Positions 25,225 to 32,826 of a stretch of DNA of 35,539 nt are shown here, piece after piece. How positions within the stretch are numbered: the stretch's first letter is position 1; every line of letters starts with the position of its first letter. Under the pieces are notes generated by a model, which was given only the letters and a program-made list of their open reading frames with translations, had not been told where the DNA came from and ran no database searches. This DNA comes from an uncultured Collinsella sp. (GTDB lineage Bacteria; Actinomycetota; Coriobacteriia; Coriobacteriales; Coriobacteriaceae), in assembly GCA_958403385.1 (NCBI GenBank), contig CATXXC010000023.1:1-35539 (forward strand), in the 5' to 3' direction. The position numbers and the translations under genes were made by a program.

Positions 25225-25860
25225 TTATCCGCGCTGCGGACCCGCAGTAGCCACGAGCGGTTCAAGCCCCAGCTCGCGCGCGTAGTCTTCCTGCGTAAAG
25301 ACTTCGACCAGTTCAAACGTATCGGCCGCATCGTCAAACGCAAAATGCAGCACTGAGCAGTTGCCCGGCACGCGTTCGCGCTCGTCGGCCGCCGCGCCCC
25401 GCACGTGGTCCAAAAACTCCTTGATAGCCGAACCGTGGCTCACCGCGAGCACGCACTCGTGGTCCGGACGTCGCATAAGATCGGTTATCGTCGCCGCCAT
25501 GCGCTCGCGCACCTGCATCTGGCCCTCGCCGCCAAACTGACGATAGAAATCTCGCCACGGGCGCTCGGGCATAAGCATCACGCGCTCGGCCTCAAAGTCG
25601 CCAAAGAACCACTCACGCAGACCGTCCAGGCGCTCGTACGCCAAGCCCGGCCACAGGTTGGCGATAGTCTGCTCGGTGCGATGAAGTGTGGAGGTGTAGG
25701 CATGATCGGGTTCAATGCCGCGCGCACGCAAGAACATGCCGGCACGCGCCGCCTGGTCGCATCCCAGCTGCGTGAGCGGCGAGTCACTCCAACCCTGAAT
25801 AATGCGCTTAAGGTTGAATATTGTCTGCCCATGACGAACCAGATACAGATCTTTATTCAT
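25225..25860 (-). CDS. Histidine phosphatase family protein (phosphoglycerate mutase-like)
   Basis: 211 aa with the catalytic RHG motif (LYLVRHGQT, R9, H10) and the second His in AVSHGSAIKEFL. The proton donor is probably in the LREWFFGDFE segment. Members dephosphorylate sugar phosphates, nucleotides or cofactors; the exact substrate is unknown. The ATG at 25860 is chosen because AAAGGA lies five bases upstream; the 17 extra codons further upstream are not family-like. The gene starts 17 bp after its 180-aa paralogue and is probably co-transcribed with it. Confidence 0.87.
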   Translation of the reverse strand: MNKDLYLVRHGQTIFNLKRIIQGWSDSPLTQLGCDQAARAGMFLRARGIEPDHAYTSTLHRTEQTIANLWPGLAYERLDGLREWFFGDFEAERVMLMPERPWRDFYRQFGGEGQMQVRERMAATITDLMRRPDHECVLAVSHGSAIKEFLDHVRGAAADERERVPGNCSVLHFAFDDAADTFELVEVFTQEDYARELGLEPLVATAGPQRG

Positions 25861-25877
25861 AGGGGTCCTTTCGTTCG

Positions 25878-26420
25878 TTACCAACCCAAGAGCGAAAACG
25901 CCCCGTCGCAATAGCCAAAATGAAGCACGGCACCGTTGTCGGGTAGCTCTCCCCTGCCAGTCACATACTCAAGAAACTCCTGGCAGGAAGAGCCGTGGGA
26001 GACTGCCAGCACACAGTCGTGCTGCGGCCTGGCCATGATGTGGGACAGCGCCGCGACCATGCGCGACTGGAGCTCGCCTTCAGACTCGCCACCAAAGGCC
26101 ACCGGATAATCACCCCAGGGCTGCGGCGGCATCTCGCGATTTGATGTACCCTCCAGCGAGCCCAAATGCCACTCGCGCAGGTCATCGACCAGCTCTATCG
26201 AGCGGCCCTCACCAGCAATTAGCTCAGCCGTACGCCGCGCCCGGCCCAACGGAGAGGAATACACACGGTCAAAGGTCACGCCACGCGCCTCAAACGCCGC
26301 GCGCGTCGCCAGCGCCTGCTCGCGCCCGCGCGCCGTAAGCGGCGAATCGTGCCCACCCTGCAAAATGTTCTGCACATTGAGCTCAGTCTGCCCATGCCGC
26401 ACCAAATACAAATCTGCCAC
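25878..26420 (-). CDS. Histidine phosphatase family protein, tandem paralogue
   Basis: 180 aa with LYLVRHGQTELN (R8, H9), SSPLGRARRTAELI, LREWHLGSLEG and the second catalytic His in AVSHGSSCQEFL. It starts with GTG, and GGGGAGG lies a few bases upstream. It shares the order of motifs and several phrases (LREW, PWxDx, FGGE, QxRMxA, RPxHxCVLAVSHGS) with the next gene, so the two come from a tandem duplication followed by divergence. The shorter C-terminus suggests a different substrate. Confidence 0.87.
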   Translation of the reverse strand: MADLYLVRHGQTELNVQNILQGGHDSPLTARGREQALATRAAFEARGVTFDRVYSSPLGRARRTAELIAGEGRSIELVDDLREWHLGSLEGTSNREMPPQPWGDYPVAFGGESEGELQSRMVAALSHIMARPQHDCVLAVSHGSSCQEFLEYVTGRGELPDNGAVLHFGYCDGAFSLLGW

Positions 26421-26435
26421 ACGTCCTCCCCTCGC

Positions 26436-26470
26436 ACCACCGCAAAGGGGACAGGTACCTTTGTGGTGGT
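26436..26470. repeat. 13-bp-stem palindromic intergenic repeat
   Basis: ACCACCGCAAAGG pairs with CCTTTGTGGTGGT (one G-T pair) around a 9-base loop. No T-run follows on either strand, so it is more like a REP/PU element than a terminator. It lies between the nitroreductase and the histidine phosphatase genes. Confidence 0.65.
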
Positions 26471-26502
26471 TTACCGCCGGATCACACCGCGGTGACGCTC
26501 AA

Positions 26503-27174
26503 CTACACCAGTACGTCGACAAGCGAGCGCTTGGGTACGTGGTGCACCTGCGCCTCGTCGCGCCAATAATTGATGGAGCCGTCGGGGTTGGAATCGATCG
26601 CATCGATCACCTGTGTCTCGACCGGAACGCCAAACGCCATGATCAGCTTGAGCTCATACTTGTCGTTATCGAGCCCCATGGCATCGATCGCGTGGGGCGT
26701 AAAGGCCTTGAACATGCAGGCTGCCACCTCGGGCGTGGCGCTGCGGGCGGCGAGCATCATCGTCTGCGCGGCAATGCCCGTGTCGACCTCGGTAATAGGA
26801 GCGGCTGGCTTGCCCGGAACGGCGCGCTCAGCAAGAATCGCGATGTAGCCGGTCGGGCGCTCGCCCTCATCGGGACCCGGCCAATCCTTGAGCGCACCGG
26901 CCCATGCAAGCTCGTCAAATACACGCGCGCAGTCCTCTGCACCGCTTACCACATGAAAACGCAGACGCTGAGCATTGGCGCCGCAGGGAGCCAGGTGCGC
27001 CAGTTCCGCCAGCTCGAGCAAAAACTCGCGCGGCACGCGCATGGACTCGTCAAAACGGCGGCACGTACGGGCACGACGGACCAGCGCATCAAACGCTTCC
27101 AAGCCGAGCTTTTCGCAACCCTGCTTTGCCATCGACTCCGCGCTCGACGGCGCCGCGGGAACTGTTTCGTTCAT
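26503..27174 (-). CDS. Nitroreductase family FMN oxidoreductase
   Basis: 223 aa. The FMN-binding start ARTCRRFDESMRVPREFLLELAELAHLAPCGANAQ is the nitroreductase signature; TGIAAQTMMLAA and the LKLIMAFGVP strand follow at the expected distance. Such flavoproteins reduce nitro compounds, quinones or enones with NAD(P)H. The ATG has only a weak GGGG site six bases upstream. A 19-bp DtxR/IdeR-like box centred about 38 bp upstream of the start suggests metal (iron or manganese) control. There is a gap of 82 bp to the downstream phosphatase gene, holding a palindromic repeat. Confidence 0.88.
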   Translation of the reverse strand: MNETVPAAPSSAESMAKQGCEKLGLEAFDALVRRARTCRRFDESMRVPREFLLELAELAHLAPCGANAQRLRFHVVSGAEDCARVFDELAWAGALKDWPGPDEGERPTGYIAILAERAVPGKPAAPITEVDTGIAAQTMMLAARSATPEVAACMFKAFTPHAIDAMGLDNDKYELKLIMAFGVPVETQVIDAIDSNPDGSINYWRDEAQVHHVPKRSLVDVLV

Positions 27175-27202
27175 AGGGACCCCAAATTTCGGGCAATTGT
27201 TC

Positions 27203-27221
27203 TTAGGAGAATCTAACCTAA
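27203..27221. promoter_or_regulatory. DtxR/IdeR-like metal box upstream of nitroreductase
   Basis: TTAGGAGAATCTAACCTAA matches the classic DtxR/IdeR 19-bp consensus (TTAGGTTAGSCTAACCTAA) at 15 of 19 positions, including both outer arms. It lies 29 bases upstream of the nitroreductase start, where bound repressor would block transcription. Confidence 0.55.
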
Positions 27222-27223
27222 AA

Positions 27224-27238
27224 CCTAGGCAATTACAT
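27224..27238 (-). promoter_or_regulatory. TGTAATTG-CCTAGG motif shared with exporter promoter
   Basis: On the minus strand this reads ATGTAATTGCCTAGG. It matches TTGTAATTGTCCTAGG at 29788-29803 apart from one inserted base and one outer mismatch. It is adjacent to the DtxR-like box. Confidence 0.4.
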
Positions 27239-27311
27239 ACAGCGGCGTAATGTTCTACAATTGTTGATTAATCCTCACTGGAGCGGGAACAAAAGTAACA
27301 ATTCGGGAATG

Positions 27312-27340
27312 TGGGGCGGCAATTCGTCCTTCCCGCCCCA
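27312..27340 (+). other. Leader hairpin upstream of HdeD-like gene
   Basis: TGGGGCGG and CCGCCCCA form a perfect 8-bp stem with a 13-base loop about 100 bases before the HdeD-like start. No T-run follows. The role is unknown. Confidence 0.45.
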
Positions 27341-27438
27341 TGCATCGGCACCCTTGGGCGATACTTGTTGCAGCACTTTTGGCGTACGCCGCACGGAGAG
27401 CAATGAACGCGACGTGCACCGCACGGAAAGGAGACATT

Positions 27439-28041
27439 ATGGGCATCTTTAAGAATGATGACCAAAAATCGAGCCAGTTTGGATTTGACGAGAAAAGCAT
27501 GGCAGGCAAGGCCGTCAAGGCCGTGCGCTGGATTTACGCCATCACGGGCGTCTTGGCGCTCGTCGCCGGCATCGCACTGCTGTTTGCGCCTGCCAAGTCC
27601 CTCGTCTTCCTAACGACCGTCTTGGGCTTCTACTTTGTGATCACGGCCGCGATCAGGCTGTTTACCGCTGTTTTCGAGCCACTGCTGCCCACCGGCTGGC
27701 GCGTGACGAGCATCATCTCCAACCTACTCATTATCTTGGGCGGCGTCATAATCCTGCGCAACCAGGCCTTCTCGACCGCGACGCTCACCACGATGGTGGT
27801 TATCGTGGCCGGCTTTGGCTGGATCGTCGAAGGTGTCATGTCCATTCTGGAGTCCGAGCTTTCGTCCAACCGTGCCCTCGCCATCCTGAGCGGCGCGCTC
27901 TCCATCATCGCCGGCATGTTCGTGTTTATCTATCCGCTGTGGTCGGCCAAGATGCTCGTCATCTTTAGCGGCGCCGCACTGCTGGTGTTTGGCGTAACGC
28001 TGATTGTTCGCGCTATTCAATTTGGCAAACTGGTGCACTAG
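27439..28041 (+). CDS. DUF308/HdeD-like multi-pass membrane protein
   Basis: 200 aa with a short polar N-terminus and six hydrophobic segments arranged as three paired repeats (AITGVLALVAGIALLFAP, LLIILGGVIILRNQ, LSIIAGMFVFIYP), the DUF308 pattern. HdeD of E. coli is linked to acid resistance, but function in this group is unknown. The ATG at 27439 has AAAGGAG five bases upstream, so the longer open frame from 27340 is rejected. The stop codon is directly followed by the ATG of the YaiI gene, so the two are coupled. Confidence 0.85.
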   Translation: MGIFKNDDQKSSQFGFDEKSMAGKAVKAVRWIYAITGVLALVAGIALLFAPAKSLVFLTTVLGFYFVITAAIRLFTAVFEPLLPTGWRVTSIISNLLIILGGVIILRNQAFSTATLTTMVVIVAGFGWIVEGVMSILESELSSNRALAILSGALSIIAGMFVFIYPLWSAKMLVIFSGAALLVFGVTLIVRAIQFGKLVH

Positions 28042-28524
28042 ATGCCGCGAACGCTCTTTATTGATGCAGACGCCTGCCCGGTCACGCGCGAGTCGATTGA
28101 CTGCGCGCGGCGGGCGGGCGTCGCCGTCGTTATCGCCGGCAACAGCACACAGAACCTGGAACGCCACATTCGCCGCAACGATCCGCGCGACGTCGAGCAT
28201 GCGCGACGCGGATTTTGGGTCACGACGCTCGATGTGAGCGTGGGCGCCGACAGCGCCGACTTTGCCATTGTCGAACGCCTGCAGGCGGGCGACGTAGTCG
28301 TGACACAGGACATTGGCTTGGCGAGCATGGTGCTCGGGCGCGATGCCGCCGCCATCGGCGTGCGCGGGCGCGTCTACGATAAGGCGACCATCGACATGCA
28401 ACTGTTTATTCGCCACGAGGAAAAGAAGGTGCGCCGCGCCGGCGGTCGCACTCGCGGTCCGGCGGCATTTACCAGCGAAGACCGGGCCCGCTTTAAGCGC
28501 AACCTCACCGAGCTGCTGCGCTAA
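28042..28524 (+). CDS. YaiI/YqxD family protein (DUF188)
   Basis: 160 aa. FIDADACPVT (D8, D10, C12) is the family hallmark, followed by DxxVVTQDIGLAS, GRVYDKATIDMQLFIRHEEKKVRRAGGRTRGP and a basic C-terminus. The fold is PIN-like and suggests a nuclease, but no activity is known. It starts directly after the HdeD-like stop codon with no separate ribosome binding site, so it depends on re-initiation. A strong terminator follows. Confidence 0.9.
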   Translation: MPRTLFIDADACPVTRESIDCARRAGVAVVIAGNSTQNLERHIRRNDPRDVEHARRGFWVTTLDVSVGADSADFAIVERLQAGDVVVTQDIGLASMVLGRDAAAIGVRGRVYDKATIDMQLFIRHEEKKVRRAGGRTRGPAAFTSEDRARFKRNLTELLR

Positions 28525-28528
28525 CCAA

Positions 28529-28566
28529 GGTAGATTTTCGGGACATGCCCGGAAATCTACCTTTTT
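28529..28566 (+). terminator. Rho-independent terminator with 14-bp stem
   Basis: GGTAGATTTTCGGG pairs with CCCGGAAATCTACC (one G-T pair), loop ACATG, then TTTTT. It ends the HdeD-YaiI unit. Its left arm plus loop recurs inverted at 28612-28629. Confidence 0.92.
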
Positions 28567-28611
28567 GTTTTGGCAGCGGAAATGCCCTGGTCACAGGGGT
28601 AGATCGTAAGA

Positions 28612-28629
28612 CATGTCCCAATAATCTAC
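28612..28629 (-). repeat. Inverted copy of terminator half-element
   Basis: On the minus strand GTAGATTATTGGGACATG matches GTAGATTTTCGGGACATG at 28530-28547 at 16 of 18 positions. It ends one base before the stop codon of the convergent exporter gene. Confidence 0.55.
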
Positions 28630-29724
28630 TTAAAGGCCAACGGCGGAGAGGATGAGGCCCCAGCCGGCACCGATGACGTACATCATGATCAGGAACAGGA
28701 CGTTTTCGCGGGCGCTGCGGTTGGTGCGGAACAGCACCAGGTAGCCCACACCGGCAGAGATGAGCGTGCCGGCGAGCATCGGGGCCAGCTGCAGCGCGCC
28801 TTCCAGGTACAGTTGCGTGATGACGACGCTGGCCGAGCAGTTGGGGATCAGGCCGACAAGCGCCGAACCCAGAACGGCGAGCGTCTCGTTGCCGCGCAGG
28901 AACTGCTCGATTGCGGACTCGCCAAAGGTCTCGAGTACGGCGACCAGAACCAGCGTCACCAGGAAAATGAATACCGATACCTGCACGGTATGCGAGATGG
29001 CGCTGCGGATAATCGACAGGACGGGCACACCTTCGTGTGAGTGGGAGCGACCATGGTCGTGATGGTGTTCGTGCCCGCCCTCGTGTCCGTGGTCGTGGCC
29101 ATGTCCGTGTTCGCGCTCGTCCTCATCCTCGTCTTCATCACAACCGCAATGGTCGCGCTCGCACAGCTCATGGATGTGGTCGGCGCTCACGCCCGCCTCG
29201 GCAACCTCGTCGATGATGTCACCGCCGCTGTGGTCGTCATGCGCGCAGTTAACGTGCGCCGGATTGACAGTGGTCCCCAACACGGTACGACGAATCGCCG
29301 CATGCGCACGGGCGTTGCGACGCAGACCGCGAATGGCGGCATCTACGATAAAGCCCGTGACCAGTGCGATCAGCGCTTTCGAAGCCAAAAGCATCGCCAT
29401 AGTCTGCACGGGAACCTGCTCGGCAAGTAGCAGCGGCAGCATCTCGTCGGAGGTCGAAAGAAACACCGCCACCAGGGTTCCCAGCGTCACGACACGACCG
29501 GCGTACAGCGTTGCCGCCATGGTCGAAAAGCCGCACTGCGGCACTATGCCCAGTAACGAGCCGACCACGGGGCCAGCGGCGCCGGCACGCTTGATGGCGC
29601 CGTTGACGCGATCGCCTGCCACATGCTCGAGCGTCTCGAGGACCAGATATGTCGCCAACAAGAACGGCACAAGCGAGAGCGTGTCCTTGCCGGCGTCGAG
29701 CAGAATATCAATCATCAAATCCAT
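28630..29724 (-). CDS. ArsP_2-type heavy-metal/manganese exporter with His-rich loop
   Basis: 364 aa. Two bundles of TM helices (about 1-125 and 240-364) contain the paired signatures LLGIVPQCGFSTMAATLYAGRVVTLGTLVAVFLSTSDEMLP and VGLIPNCSASVVITQLYLEGALQLAPMLAGTLISAG, an inverted-repeat permease of the ArsP_2 group. The central cytoplasmic loop (about 170-230) is rich in His, Asp and Glu (HGHGHDHGHEGGHEHHH) and has a CGCDEDEDEDE run, suggesting divalent metal binding. The family is annotated as a manganese or heavy-metal exporter; the metal is uncertain. The promoter region holds two direct repeats 30 bp apart, a likely metalloregulator site. Confidence 0.82.
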   Translation of the reverse strand: MDLMIDILLDAGKDTLSLVPFLLATYLVLETLEHVAGDRVNGAIKRAGAAGPVVGSLLGIVPQCGFSTMAATLYAGRVVTLGTLVAVFLSTSDEMLPLLLAEQVPVQTMAMLLASKALIALVTGFIVDAAIRGLRRNARAHAAIRRTVLGTTVNPAHVNCAHDDHSGGDIIDEVAEAGVSADHIHELCERDHCGCDEDEDEDEREHGHGHDHGHEGGHEHHHDHGRSHSHEGVPVLSIIRSAISHTVQVSVFIFLVTLVLVAVLETFGESAIEQFLRGNETLAVLGSALVGLIPNCSASVVITQLYLEGALQLAPMLAGTLISAGVGYLVLFRTNRSARENVLFLIMMYVIGAGWGLILSAVGL

Positions 29725-29757
29725 GACGGATGGAACCTTTCGTGTCTTTCGGCAGCA

Positions 29758-29803
29758 TTGTAAAAGTCCTAGCGGTCAACTAGGGTATTGTAATTGTCCT
29801 AGG
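29758..29803. promoter_or_regulatory. Tandem operator-like repeats upstream of exporter
   Basis: TTGTAAAAGTCCTAG (29758) and TTGTAATTGTCCTAG (29788) are 15-bp direct repeats exactly 30 bp apart, about three helical turns. CCTAG and CTAGG also form an inverted pair inside. They lie 33-80 bases upstream of the exporter start and 90-140 bases upstream of the divergent exonuclease gene. Confidence 0.55.
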
Positions 29804-29895
29804 CGCGATGCCAATAGTTGCCCATGGTAAACTATCATCTCGCCATAACTCGACAAACCCGAGCCGCACGACGCGGCCCGTGCAAGGAGCAGCAT

Positions 29896-30864
29896 ATGAA
29901 CGTATCGCAAGCACTCGAATACGAGCGCCAGCCGTTTATCCCCATGTTTATCTACGGCGACCACGGCGCCATGGAATCCGAGCGTCAGAAAGGCGAAGAG
30001 GCCCTCAAGGTGCTCGAAACCGAGTACTTTACCGCCGAGGACGACCCCGGCTTCGACTTTGCCACCGTGCGCGACCTGGCCGACCGCAACCGCGACCTGT
30101 GCGACCAGATTGGCGAGGCGCGCCTGCGCAACGTGACGCCCGCGACGCTTTCGCGCGGCCTGTCCGACGCCGACACCTGCGCCGCCATCGGCAAGATGCA
30201 AAAGCGCACCGCCGCGTCCGTCATGCGCGAGATCCGCGGCGACCGCGACGCGCTCGGTGTCGCCTACGCTCGCAAGCCCATCCAGGGCACGGTGCTCGGC
30301 ATCGACATCGAGACCACCGGCCGCGCACCCGAGCGCGGCTACATCATCAACGTGGGCTGGGAGATCATGGAGCTCACCAGCGACGCCGTCCCGCACGACG
30401 CCGAGGCGCACTACTGCGGTCTGCCCGATATCTACCGCGGCGAGGATGTGCCGCTGTCGAATATCCACCACATCACCTGGGATGACATTGACGGCAAAAC
30501 GCCATTCCGCGAGAACAAGGAATTGCAGAAGCAGCTGCTCAAGCTTATGAAGAAGTACCCGTACATGGCGCATAACGCCGCGTTCGAGGACAGCTGGTTC
30601 AAGATTCACCTGGACGGTTACGCCGAGGCGCGTCGTGCCGGCAAGATTATCGTCATCGACTCGCGCCAGATCTGCCGCAGCCTGGATGCCGACGTCCGCT
30701 CGCTCCCCCGCGAATCCGCCCCCGCCGCGCTCGAGAACTGGGCGCGCCGCCGTGGAACCCTCGCCGCCGACGCCAACGAGCAGCATCTGGGCCTGGACGA
30801 CACCGACCTCATGCTCCGCACCGTCCAAGCCGAGTTCAACCTCAAGAACCTATTTGCCAAGTAG
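29896..30864 (+). CDS. DEDDh-type 3'-5' exonuclease domain protein (DnaQ-like)
   Basis: 322 aa. The N-terminal 130 residues are charged and of unknown fold. The exonuclease domain holds DIETTG (D137, E139), HNAAFED (H226, D232) and the final HLGLDD (H297, D302), the full DEDDh set. Such enzymes trim DNA or RNA 3' ends in repair or RNA turnover. AAGGAG lies six bases before the ATG at 29896; the frame is open 26 codons upstream without a better site. It is divergent from the exporter and appears monocistronic, ending before a GC hairpin. Confidence 0.85.
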   Translation: MNVSQALEYERQPFIPMFIYGDHGAMESERQKGEEALKVLETEYFTAEDDPGFDFATVRDLADRNRDLCDQIGEARLRNVTPATLSRGLSDADTCAAIGKMQKRTAASVMREIRGDRDALGVAYARKPIQGTVLGIDIETTGRAPERGYIINVGWEIMELTSDAVPHDAEAHYCGLPDIYRGEDVPLSNIHHITWDDIDGKTPFRENKELQKQLLKLMKKYPYMAHNAAFEDSWFKIHLDGYAEARRAGKIIVIDSRQICRSLDADVRSLPRESAPAALENWARRRGTLAADANEQHLGLDDTDLMLRTVQAEFNLKNLFAK

Positions 30865-30899
30865 AAACGTCTACGACAAACACGGCGTAGATCACGAGC

Positions 30900-30932
30900 G
30901 GCCTCGCAGCGGGAACCCCCCGCAGCGAGGCC
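30900..30932 (+). terminator. GC-rich hairpin after exonuclease gene
   Basis: GGCCTCGC/GCGAGGCC continue through one A-A mismatch into GCGGG/CCCGC with a 5-base loop. No T-run follows, so it may be a weak or factor-assisted terminator. Confidence 0.55.
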
Positions 30933-31215
30933 GCCCTACGTTCCACAAATAAATCTGCCATCACAAATTCTGAACCCTCATTTTGAACGATTTCGGCCAA
31001 TTCCCGACACGTAATTCGTTATCGGATGGTGATGCATCACTATCAAATGTGCGGCAGTTGAGTAGTTATATGCTATAGCTAAGCTGCGAAAACTTTTATT
31101 TAGGGCATACCAACTCATAATTGCGTCAAGTTTTTGGACAGCATTTGGTTAGACCTCTAAAACGACTTTTTCACTCAGCGCCATCAACACGGCATTAGCT
31201 GACACGATATATACC
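30933..31215. other. AT-rich gene-free interval before nuclease-like gene
   Basis: No gene is supported here. It contains the perfect 12-bp palindrome GTGATGCATCAC at 31029-31040, a possible operator. The DNA is much more AT-rich than the gene before it and marks the left edge of a probable acquired segment reaching to about 32.8 kb. Confidence 0.5.
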
Positions 31216-32406
31216 ATGAGTATCGTATTGTCACATACCACTGCAAAAGCGGTCTACCAGGCCGCGCATTCGGTGTCTGCGAAAGGCATCGAGTCCTGTA
31301 ACCCTGCCGCGATTTACGGATCATGTCCCACCGGAACGCTCCTTGACGCAGCCGCAGAATGGCTCACCAAACATGATGTTTCCCTCGACGCAAATGATTC
31401 CCTCGAGGTGATGGTGTTTGATCGCAGGAATGCGCGCTATGCAATGAACTGTCAATGCCACGTTTCTTCAAAACGATTCTCGAACTCACGCTTTATAGAG
31501 CTCAAAGATGGCATCTTCATTGTTGGCGTTGAGCTTTGCGCACTTCAGGCCGCCACCTATCTTTCTTTTCGCGAACTAGTGGAGTACTACTTTGAACTGT
31601 GCGGCGCTTATTCCCTTGGAACCGACTCTTCCACCTCCTATACCGAGCGTTTCGCGCTCACCTCGACCGAGAGGCTAAAACAGTTCTTTAGTTCCATTAC
31701 CAGATGCGACGGTCTGGCTCTTGCCCGAAAGGCGATCCAATGTATGCGCGACGGATGCCGGTCTCCTATGGAAACGGCCTTTGTCATGATGCTAACGCTG
31801 CCTAAAAGCGAAGGAGGACTTGGTATTAAGGGAATTGAGACCGATTACGAGGTGCAGGTCACCGCTGCCGCAAAGAATCTCACGAGACGCAAAAAGTTCT
31901 TTATGGATGCATATCTAAAGAAATCTCGCACAGACATTGAATACAACGGTTTTTATCATGACGCGGAAGAAGACCGCGCCACCGATGAGGAGCGCAAGAA
32001 TGCGCTTGCGTCCATGGGATACGGAATCATCACCGTCAGCCGTTATTCCTTTATGCATGCCAGCTCTTTTGTTAGGGTCATGGAAGCAATCCAGCGGAAA
32101 GAGGGCGTACGCCCCTCGCGTCTGCCAAAAGACTTTCAAATCATGCAAGAGGACCTGAGACAGTTTGTGCTCAGAAGGTTTATAGAAGAGAAAAAGCGAA
32201 TTCAGAAGCAGCTTCGCCAGGATTCCGAAGAGCGCCAACGAATCGACCTCGAAAAAGCAACACTCGAAGGCATCACGCTGGATGACCCGACAATTAATGA
32301 AGTTGCAGCAATCGATGACATGCAGACTGTCGAATCCGACAGCCCATCATTTGCCCAAACAAGCAGTCTCACGCCCGAGGGCAAGGTCTTCGGTGCCGGA
32401 AACTAG
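31216..32406 (+). CDS. Putative PD-(D/E)XK (DUF559/Vsr-like) nuclease protein
   Basis: 396 aa. The N-terminal part (VLSHTTAKAVYQAAHS) resembles hypothetical proteins I associate with Coriobacteriia. The middle has SPMETAFVMMLTLPKSEGGLGI (E186), then RKKFFMDAYLKKSRTDIEYNGFYHD (D231, E242, N244) and a GYGIITVSRYSF strand, the order E-D-ExN expected for a DUF559/Vsr-type nuclease fold. The C-terminal 100 residues are charged and helical. No Shine-Dalgarno precedes the ATG. The gene is AT-rich relative to its surroundings and is followed at once by the inverted-repeat element. Function is uncertain; a defence or mobile-element role is possible. Confidence 0.65.
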   Translation: MSIVLSHTTAKAVYQAAHSVSAKGIESCNPAAIYGSCPTGTLLDAAAEWLTKHDVSLDANDSLEVMVFDRRNARYAMNCQCHVSSKRFSNSRFIELKDGIFIVGVELCALQAATYLSFRELVEYYFELCGAYSLGTDSSTSYTERFALTSTERLKQFFSSITRCDGLALARKAIQCMRDGCRSPMETAFVMMLTLPKSEGGLGIKGIETDYEVQVTAAAKNLTRRKKFFMDAYLKKSRTDIEYNGFYHDAEEDRATDEERKNALASMGYGIITVSRYSFMHASSFVRVMEAIQRKEGVRPSRLPKDFQIMQEDLRQFVLRRFIEEKKRIQKQLRQDSEERQRIDLEKATLEGITLDDPTINEVAAIDDMQTVESDSPSFAQTSSLTPEGKVFGAGN

Positions 32407-32416
32407 GCCGGCTAAC

Positions 32417-32669
32417 AAGGTGGGTACCCTAACGATGTGCAAAATTGCGAGTATTCAGCAAGGTCGGGTGTCTATCACCCTCGAGTGGATCCAAATGTGA
32501 AGCGAAATCACTCTTGCGTGAGAGCGTTAGGCAACATTTGAGGAAGAACTCATCGGATTAACACGCTAAGATAACTCTTGAACTGCATTATATGACCTGC
32601 AATAAATTAGCGGACCCCCTATAGTTGCAGAATACTCCATTTTTTGCACGGCACGAGGGTACCCACCTT
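32417..32669. repeat. MITE-like element with 45-bp imperfect inverted ends
   Basis: The ends match as inverted repeats at 35 of 45 positions: 14 identical outer bases (AAGGTGGGTACCCT), then GTGCAAAA and GAGTATTC-GCAA blocks in register. The 163-bp core is AT-rich and has no ORF of note. No target-site duplication is evident. It fills most of the 420-bp gap between the nuclease-like gene and arsR, starting 11 bp after the stop codon. It could be a miniature transposable element, a structured RNA or a regulatory repeat. Confidence 0.7.
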
Positions 32670-32752
32670 GGCATCGACTATCAAAAAACGCTCAGTCCGG
32701 GATCTCGTCACCTATTCCCCATCATTTTGTACAACGAATTACCTGAACGTCA

Positions 32753-32780
32753 TTGACATATGAACATGCACTCATATAAT
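32753..32780 (+). promoter_or_regulatory. Consensus promoter of metal-resistance unit
   Basis: TTGACA (32753-32758) and TATAAT (32775-32780) are separated by 16 bases, both perfect matches to the housekeeping consensus. The first ArsR-type operator covers the spacer and the -10. Confidence 0.88.
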
Positions 32781-32812
32781 CGAAAGTAAATTATATGAGC
32801 GCATGTTCATAT
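32758..32812. promoter_or_regulatory. Two inverted ArsR/SmtB-type operators
   Basis: Two 23-bp sites (32758-32780 and 32790-32812) are inverted copies of each other at 22 of 23 positions. Each also has ATATGA/TCATAT-like arms, the usual SmtB/CzrA operator form. The first overlaps the -10 and the second the probable transcript start, so apo-repressor should shut the promoter. Confidence 0.85.
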
Positions 32813-32826
32813 GAAAGGATATTGCA

